Assembly: GCF_018294505.1 (NCBI RefSeq)
Contig: NC_057800.1
Location: forward strand, 476,257,037-476,321,036
Reading direction: 5' to 3'
DNA: 64,000 nucleotides
Origin: Triticum aestivum
Lineage: Eukaryota > Streptophyta > Magnoliopsida > Poales > Poaceae
Part shown: in pieces, positions 56,868 to 64,000 of the stretch
Numbering within the stretch: the first letter of the stretch is position 1
How the letters are laid out: every line of letters starts with the position of its first letter
Program-made: the position numbers and the translations under genes
Notes under the pieces: generated by a model
Seen by the model: only the letters and a program-made list of their open reading frames with translations
Databases searched by the model: none
What the model was told of the DNA's origin: nothing

Positions 56868-57341
56868 TGTCGGTGTCAAAATCGGTGGATCTCGGGTAGG
56901 GGGTCCCGAACTGTGTGTCTAAGGCGGATGGTAACAGGAGGCAGGGGACACGATGTTTTACCCAGGTTCGGGCCCTCTTGATGGAGGTAAAGCCCTACGT
57001 CCTGCTTAATTTATTCTTGATGATATGGGTATTACAAGAGTTGATCTACCACGAGATTGGAGAGGCTAAACCCTAGAAGCTAGCCTATGGTATGATTGTA
57101 TGTTGTCCTACGGACTAAAACCCTCCAGTTTATATAGACACCGGAAAGGGCTAGGGTTACACAAGGTCGGTTACAAAGGAGGAGATATACATATCCGTAT
57201 TGCCTAGCTTGCCTTCCACGCTAAGTAGAGTCCCATCCAGACACGAGACAAAGTCTTCAATCTTGTATCTTCATAGTCTAACAGTCCGGTCAAAGGATAT
57301 AGTCCGGCTGTCCGGAGACCCCCTAATCCAAGATTCCCTTA
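56868..57341 (-). repeat. 3' LTR of the second Tat-type element
   Basis: The LTR is 474 bp and aligns end to end with 8161-8643, including the TATA-like CTATATAAA on minus (about 57127-57136). The last dinucleotide is TA rather than CA. The left flank ACCAT (56863-56867) would be the target duplication. Confidence 0.9.
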
Positions 57342-57769
57342 GTAGCCCCTGAACCAGGCTTCAATGATGATGAGTCCGGCGCACAGTATTGTCTTCGGCA
57401 TTGGAAGGCGGGTTCCTCCTCCGAATACACCACGGAAGAATTTGAATACAAGGATAGTGTCCGACCCTGCAAAATAAGTTCCACATTCCACCGTAGAGAG
57501 AATAATATTTCCACAAATCTAATTTGCTGACTTGTTTCGGCAACATGACGTTATGCCATGGCCTGGTGATTATTCGAACGGTTTCCTTTAACTAGCCCCA
57601 CACATAACGCGAGGCGGTTTTTTGACACGTCTTGTCAAGGCAGAGATCGTGTCCCCCTTATTACGGGATTCTCATCAATACGGGCATGGGTAACCCAACC
57701 ACGCCTAGGACTCCTAGACTTTAGGTAAGTCCCAAACGGCCACGAGGAGGACGCTTGATATCCACCATC

Positions 57770-57778
57770 TTTATAAAG
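57770..57778 (+). promoter_or_regulatory. TATA box of the antisense gene
   Basis: TTTATAAAG lies 117 bp before the ATG at 57895 on the plus strand. A C-run follows at about 57824-57841. Placement fits a dedicated promoter outside the LTR. Confidence 0.6.
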
Positions 57779-57894
57779 GGACAATGCTTTTAATTTTCCC
57801 CCTCCCATGCTCAATTGAATCCTCACCCCCCCCCCCCCCCCGCCTCGAGTTCTAACACCCAAATCCCAGGTCAGGTGCTTCGGACCTTCAATCA

Positions 57895-60886
57895 TGTCCG
57901 GATCTAGCCTTCAAGGCCGCTGGATGCCCTCCTCTGTTATGGAAGAGGATATCAAGAAGTTGAGGGAGGCAGATAACTGACCGCCGAGGTTTCGCATCGG
58001 CTGCCTGCCCGAGGGCAGGTCGTCCCTACTCCCGAACCCAACGAGAACGTTGTGTTCATCTCCCACTTCCTCCGAGATCTAGGCCTCGCTCTGGATCCCT
58101 TCGTTAGGGGTTTGATGTTCTATTACGGGCTAGATTTCCACGATCTAGCCCCGGACTCCTTTCTCCACATCTCGGAATTTATTATCGTATGTGAGGCCTT
58201 CCTCCGCATTACCCCTCACTTCGGCCTATGGCTCAAGACCTTTGACGTGAAGCCGAAGATGGTCGAGGGGCAGCATGTAGCGTGCGGAGGCGCATTAATA
58301 AACAAGATTGCACGAGCTCCGTGGCCAAAAGGTTCCTTTCCAGAGGTGTCCGGATTATGGCAACGGGAGTGGTTCTACATCACCGCTCCCAGAAGTGCCA
58401 AGTGGGTAGCTTCCCCCACCTTTCGCTTGGGCCCTCCACCACAACTGATGTCATGGATCAGCAGGGGCTGAGCTGGGGTCCAGCCAAGGATGTGCCTATA
58501 TTGCAGAGACGCATCCGGGATCTCTTCGAGGGAGATTTTAGTATGGTTATGGTAATGCAAGTCATGCTGGTTCATCGAGTCCAGCCTTGCAAACACCGGC
58601 CCCTCCGCTTATGGGAATTCAACCTAGAAGGACCGCGCGCTATTCAGAATTTCCTCTGCCTGTCGCATGAGGAGATGTATAAATCATTCTTCGGAGCCCA
58701 AATAGAATCTCCGGATACTACCGAGGACATGGGCCTGAGTAGCAACTGCACCGCCGATCAAGTAAGTAATCCTCGAGCCGAACACACCGTCTTTCATTTA
58801 TCATGACGTCATTCTGAGAAATCACTCTTTGACCAGGACTGGCTAACAAAGGCGAAGATGATTCAGTGTTTGGCCCCCCTTCCTGAGGGTTTAGACAATC
58901 TGGTACTGGAAAAGATGCTCGAGCTAGCACCTTGCCCGGAGCCCTCAAAGGAAGATAAAGGGGGGAATAATGACGGCGAAAGCGGGCCCCAATCGCTACC
59001 AATTCCAACCGAGGGAATGAGCACCTCCGTGAAGGAGGATAACCAAGGGGAAGAATCTGACCTTCACTCGCGTCGGGGGAGGAAGAGGACTGCCTCTGAA
59101 GATCCGGAAACCAAGGCTTCCAAACGGGAGAAGAAGTCTCCACCAGAGGGTCCTGCCTCAGAGGGTGCTTTGGCCGCAAAAAGTCCGCGCGGGGATCAGC
59201 CCTCTAACGAGCCGTAAGTGATCAAAAAACACTTAATAGTAAAGATATTCTACCTTACTTCCGAGGAAAATGACCGAAGCGTTTATCTTGCAGTTCGGAT
59301 CTTAGCCCTTCTCAACTGAGCTCGTCTTTAGGGGACCTTCTTCCGGAGATGATGGAGAGCAAAATGCCTCCCCCGGACTCCCCCGCTCAAGAAGCGGGCG
59401 ACCTTGAAGTGTCGTCGCGGAGGGCCTCTCCGAATCCGGTGAGGCCAGAAGATAATCCTATAGTCGCCCAAAGTCCCCAGCATCCGGCTCTTGAAGAGAG
59501 CAAACAAAGGAGTCCGGCGCCGTCTGGTACATGGTCGGACATACCGAGGGATCTGTTAAAGAGGGCGACCATCTCGGAAGAACACCGAACGTTAATGAGT
59601 ATGGTGATGGAAAGGATTTCGTCCGCCGAAAGCGGGTTGCATGACGCCTTTATGAGTCTACTGACGGGCTTTGAGGTACGTAAAATGATGTACATTTGTG
59701 ATAGTACCGCACATTTTTAGGTGTGCCCTGTGTAGATAGTAGCCCCTGAGACTCTGGTTGTCGCCGAGAACGGCGGCAAACAGAGGATCATAGTCCCAGG
59801 TAATAACCATACCGCTTTATGTGCAGGTGATGGAAGCTCCAGTGGCTAGCCGGACTAATGAGTTTGCCGAACTAAGCGGCAACTGGATGTGGCAGATGCC
59901 GACATCAAGCTTGTTAACAAGCGGCTTGATGAGGCACAAGGTAAGTGATGTTTTCTGGTGAATGTCACATAGCAAGAGTAGCGTGATGCCGGTATCTTTA
60001 ATGTGTTTTGACTGCAGATGGAGCTGCCACCGTGGAGACCCTTCGGGCAGAACTTGCCCGAGCCAAAGATCAAGCAAGAAGTAGTCATGCGGCTGCTTTG
60101 AAGGCGGCCGAAGAGTTAAGATCCGAGAAGGCTGCACATTGCGAGAGCAAAGAGAAGATGGACAAGATGGTCGTAGAGTTAAAAGACACTGCCGACCGTT
60201 GCCAGTTCCTTGAAGAAGAGAACCGAGCGAAGGCAACGGACCTTGAAAAGGCCACGATGGCGACCAAAGACACCTGCTCTGCCATGAGAGCGAAGAAGGA
60301 GGAGCTGCGTGAAGCCGGTGATATTGTGGCTGGGAAGCCCTTTTTGCTGCGGAGGAAGTTTGGAGATCCGCGGTATGCCCCTCTGGATCGGTTGTGGAGT
60401 TCGGCAGACGCATACCTGGATTTGATGGCGAGTGCTGTCGATGCAGCCGAGTACTTCCGAGATCAAGCAGATCGGGAAGTGGACAAGCTATTCTGGTCGC
60501 AGTTTAACATTCCAGAGCGTCCGCTTCCACTAACTGATCGGCTTGCCGAATGGGCCGAACTCAATAGATTGTCCGGACTTGCCATGAGGTCCGTCGTAGA
60601 TCATCAGTGGCTGGAAAAGCCGAAGCCGAACAGCTATTTCAGCTTAGTGCAGCAGTTCCTTGGTGCGGTGCCGCGCATCAATGCGATGAAGAGGTCGGCA
60701 TGCATAGAGGGCTCGCGGATGGCCCTTGCCTGTGTCAAAGCATACTGGGCGGAGATGGATGCTACCACTGTTGCGGCGCAGGGTTCGGCCATAGGCCGAG
60801 TGGCTGCCGAGCACTTTTTTGAAGAAGTTCTTAAGGGTGCTCGTTTGATAGAGGCCCAGTGCTCGAAGAATATTATGTTTGAGTGA
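57895..60886 (+). pseudogene. Antisense five-exon gene of Tat-type Gypsy element
   Basis: Exons: 57895-58761, 58837-59213, 59294-59675, 59827-59940 and 60018-60886. The introns 58762-58836, 59214-59293, 59676-59826 and 59941-60017 all start GT and end AG (donors GTAAGT, GTAAGT, GTACGT, GTAAGT) and join in compatible phase. Exon 1 carries the domain known as putative gypsy type transposon (GLMFYYGLDFHDLAPDS, VCEAFLRITPHFGLWLKTF). Exons 2-3 are acidic and Pro/Ser-rich. Exon 4 to early exon 5 form a coiled coil. Exon 5 has a helical C-terminal domain (PLDRLWSSADAYLDLM, SYFSLVQQFLGAVPRI). Lesions: a frameshift near 57980, one near 58455-58470, and a base loss near 59877. The role is unknown: it is antisense to gag-pol, lies between pol and LTR, and is conserved across Tat elements. 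Confidence 0.75.
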
Positions 60887-61441
60887 CATCTATTCCCATT
60901 TTAAAAACAATGTTTTAGTAAATTTATCAAGGTTGTATTTATACTTTTGCCTGAAAGTATTGTGATGCCTCCTCTGCGGCCGTTTATGTATACATGTGTA
61001 TAACCTGAAAGATTGCAGTCGTTGGCTTCAGCCCCCACGCATATAATGCGGGGGTGTTCATAGAAGACGCGTGTTCACACTTAATCCAATGTCTTGGTCC
61101 TATTAAAGAGGTGATAGCGCGGCGAACTAGGCAACCGGACTATAATGCTTTAACACTTTCACTTAGCCAAAGGAGTTTGACAGTGGGGCTACTATATAGC
61201 CCCTGGTGGCTCCGCACTCACCCGAATTCGGGGTGCGTACATGCCTAGCCGGGAAACGGCCCTTCGTTAAGGCGGAGGAATTCTAAGATTCCGATAGGTC
61301 ATCGAGTGGTTGACCGGTCTCACGCTATATCATGACAGTCAGTTTTCGGCTTTCTCTACTGAGGTGCTCGTCCGGATGAACCAAGGCACAATCGCAGTAG
61401 TTCTCCTGGTGCCACCTTAGCCGATAGAGCGGAACATAATG
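60887..61441. other. Downstream flank of antisense gene
   Basis: This is the equivalent of 2185-3026 in the left element, with no convincing frame. It ends where the Angela LTR starts. TAATA (61437-61441) is the presumed target site. Confidence 0.5.
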
Positions 61442-63180
61442 AAGGAAATATGCCCTAGAGGCAATAATAAAGTTATTATTTATTTCCTTATAATCATGAT
61501 AAATGTTTATTATTCATGCTAGAATTGTATTAACCGGAAACATAATACATGTGTGAATACATAGACAAACAGAGTGTCACTAGTATGCCTCTACTTGACT
61601 AGCTCGTTAATCAAAGATGGTTATGTTTCCTAACCATGAACAATGAGTTGTTATTTGATTAACGAGGACACATCATTAGTTGAATGATCTGATTGACATG
61701 ACCCATTCCATTAGCTTAGCACCCGATCGTTTAGTATGTTGCTATTGCTTTCTTCATGACTTATACATGTTCCTATGACTATGAGATTATGCAACTCCCG
61801 TTTACCGGAGGAACACTTTGGGTACTACCAAACGTCACAACGTAACTGGGTGATTATAAAGGAGTACTACAGGTGTCTCCAATGGTCGATGTTGGGTTGG
61901 CGTATTTCGAGATTAGGATTTGTCACTCCGATTGTCGGAGAGGTATCTCTGGGCCCTCTCGGTAATACACATCACATAAGCCTTGCAAGCATTACAACTA
62001 ATATGTTAGTTGTGAGATGATGTATTACGGAACGAGTAAAGAGACTTGCCGGTAACGAGATTGAACTAGGTATTGGATACCGACGATCGAATCTCGGGCA
62101 AGTAACATACCGATGACAAAGGGAACAACGTATGTTGTTATGCGGTCTGACCGATAAAGATCTTCGTAGAATATGTAGGAGCCAATATGGGCATCCAGGT
62201 CCCGCTATTGGTTATTGACCAGAGACGTGTCTCGGTCATGTCTACATTGTTCTCGAACCCGTAGGGTCCGCACGCTTAAGGTTACGATGACAGTTATATT
62301 ATGAGTTTATGCATTTTGATGTACCGAAGGTTGTTCGGAGTCCCGGATGTGATCACGGACATGACGAGGAGTCTCGAAATGGTCGAGACATAAAGATTGA
62401 TATATTGGAAGTCTATGTTTGGACATCGGAAGTGTTCCGGGTGAAATCGGGATTTTACCGGGTTACCGGGAGGTTACCGGAACCCCCCGGGAGCCATATG
62501 GGCCATCATGGGCCTTAGTGGAAAGGAGAAAGGGGCAGCCCAAGGGGGCTGCGCGCCTCCCCCCTTCCCCTAGTCCTATTAGGACTAGGAGAGGTGGCCG
62601 GCCACCCCTCTCCCTCTTTCCCCCTTGGGAATCCTAGTTGGAATAGGATTGGGGGGGGGAGTCCTACTCCCGGTAGGAGTAGGACTCCTCCTGCGCCTCT
62701 CCCTCTTGGCCGGCGCCCCCTCCCCCCTTGGCTCCTTTATATACGGAGGCAGGGGCACCTCTAAACACACAAGTTGACACAAGTTGATCCACGTGATCGA
62801 TTCCTTAGCCGTGTGCGGTGCCCCCTGCCACCATATTCCTCGATAATACTGTAGCGGAGTTTAGGCGAAGCCCTGCTGCTGTAGTTCATCAAGATCGTCA
62901 CCACGCCGTCGTGCTGACGAAACTCTTCCCCGACACTTTGCTGGATCGGAGTCCGGGGATCGTCATCGAGCTGAACGTGTGCTCGAACTCGGAGGTGCCG
63001 TAGTTTCGGTGCTTGATCGGTTGGATCGTGAAGACGTACGACTACTTCCTCTACGTCGTGTCATCGCTTCCGCAGTCGGTCTGCGTTGGGTACGTAGACA
63101 ACACTCTCCTCTCGTTGCTATGCATCACATGATCCTGTGTGCGCGTAGGAAATTTTTTGAAATTACTACGAAACCCAACA
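61442..63180 (+). repeat. 5' LTR of the second Angela-type element
   Basis: The LTR is 1739 bp, TGAAGGAAAT to AAACCCAACA. The TATA box TTTATATAC lies at about 62736-62744. It aligns along its length with 25252-26976 but differs notably in the 62440-62720 GC-rich part. Confidence 0.92.
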
Positions 63181-63181
63181 G

Positions 63182-63193
63182 TGGCATCCGAGC
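63182..63193 (+). other. Diverged primer binding site
   Basis: TGGCATCCGAGC, adjacent to the LTR, differs at two positions from the initiator tRNA-Met type TGGTATCAGAGC. Confidence 0.75.
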
Positions 63194-64000
63194 CTAGGTT
63201 ATTGATGTTGATGTTATATGCACGAGTAGAACACAAGTGAGTTGTGGACGATACAAGTCATACTGCCTACCAGCATGTCATACTTTGGTTCGGCGGTATT
63301 GTTGGAAGAGACGACCCGGACCAACCTTACGCGTACGCTTACGCGAGACCGGTTCCCTCGACGTGCTTTGCACAGAGATGGCTTGCGGGCGACTGTCTCT
63401 CCAACTTTAGTTGAACCGAGTATGGCTACGCCCGGTCCTTGAGAAGGTTAAAACGGAGTCTATTTGACAAACTATCGTTGTGGTTTTGATGCGTAGGTGA
63501 GATTGGTTCTTACTTAAGCCCGTAGCAGCCACGTAAAACATGCAACAACAAAGTAGAGGACGTCTAACTTGTTTTTGCAGGGCATGTTGTGATGTGATAT
63601 GGTCAAGGCATGATGCTGAATTTTATTGTATGAGATGATCATGTTTTGTAACCGAGTTATCGGCAACTGGCAGGAGCCATATGGTTGTCGCTTTATTGTA
63701 TGCAATGCAATCGCGATGTAATGCTTTACTTTATTACTAAACGGTAGTGATAGTCGTGGAAGCATAAGATTGGCGAGACGACAACGATGCTACGATGGAG
63801 ATCAAGGTGTCGCGCCGGTGACGATGGTGATCATGACGGTGCTTCGGAGATGGAGATCACAAGCACAAGATGATGATGGCCATATCATATCACTTATATT
63901 GATTGCATGTGATGTTTATCCTTTTATGCATCTTATCTTGCTTTGATTGACGGTAGCATTATAAGATGATCTCTCACTAAATTATCAAGAAGTGTTCTCC
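63194..64000 (+). other. Angela leader, no coding region
   Basis: This is the 5' untranslated leader typical of Angela/BARE elements. Gag would start beyond the window. Confidence 0.7.

Larger units (their letters stand above)
56868..61441 (-). mobile_element. Second Tat-lineage Gypsy element, 3' end
   Basis: The LTR at 56868-57341 is immediately followed on plus by GTAGCCCCTGAACC, which on minus is the polypurine tract GGTTCAGGGGCTAC. This is therefore the 3' LTR of a minus-sense element. Next comes the antisense gene (57895-60886) and 3' flanking sequence. At 61442 an Angela LTR interrupts it, so pol and gag lie beyond the window. Same family as 1-8643. Confidence 0.87.
61442..64000 (+). 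mobile_element. Second Angela-type Copia element, 5' end
   Basis: A complete 5' LTR (61442-63180), a degenerate PBS and 820 bp of internal leader lie here, running off the window. The leader from about 63508 is nearly identical to 10606-11090. It is inserted into the Tat-type Gypsy element. Confidence 0.9.

Noticed and set aside
8161..57341. Treating the LTRs at 8161 and 56868 as the pair of one 49-kb element
   Set aside because: The left LTR is a 5' LTR with gag on its left, the right one a 3' LTR with the polypurine tract on its right. They belong to different elements lying outside the interval.

Overview
This is a stretch of large, repeat-dominated grass nuclear DNA, almost certainly Triticeae (wheat, Aegilops or barley group). 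The case rests on the element families: Angela/BARE-type Copia, a Maximus-like Sirevirus, Tat-lineage and Tekay-lineage Gypsy elements, a CACTA end and a Stowaway MITE, nested in each other. Family names are from memory and were not checked against a repeat library. Two runs of N (28343-28648 and 44220-44607) are assembly gaps. I see no bacterial features, tRNA, rRNA or CRISPR.

Layout. 1-8643: right part of a Tat-lineage Gypsy element whose gag-pol is on the minus strand, ending in its 5' LTR (8161-8643); its left end is a multi-exon gene on the opposite (plus) strand. 8644-10605: piece of another Gypsy LTR. 10606-26976: a 5'-truncated Angela-type Copia element, split by a complete 9.9-kb Maximus-like element (11922-21856, target duplication TCAAC). 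The inserted element has gag and a large second ORF but no pol. 26977-27841: minus-strand Copia pol tail. 27842-31588: LTR and first ORF of a Tekay-type Gypsy element, cut by a CACTA end at 31589. About 31589-35280: CACTA subterminal repeat arrays. About 35280-42347: the most gene-like and least repetitive part, with an inverted pair of related unknown genes (35968-36444 minus, 37319-37813 plus), a degenerate repeat family, a promoter-like segment at 40.3 kb, a Stowaway MITE and a foldback element. 42348-55198: a minus-strand Tekay Gypsy element with a rearranged 5' LTR, inserted 36 bp upstream of the start codon of a 3'-5' exonuclease-like gene fragment (55235-55801). 56868-61441: 3' LTR and antisense five-exon gene of a second Tat-lineage Gypsy element. 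61442-64000: start of a second Angela-type element.

How the parts work together. Most coding sequence is retrotransposon gag, protease, reverse transcriptase, RNase H and integrase, nearly all broken by nonsense codons, frameshifts or loss of catalytic residues. More unusual are: the antisense, intron-containing genes of the Tat elements, one with its own TATA box; the pol-less Sirevirus-like element, whose LTR promoter and internal promoter share a recurring hyphenated palindrome (CTCGGT-N3-ACCGAG); an extra ORF upstream of gag in the Tekay elements; the inverted pair of unknown genes with pyrimidine-rich minisatellite leaders; and the Gypsy insertion that separates an exonuclease gene from its upstream DNA.
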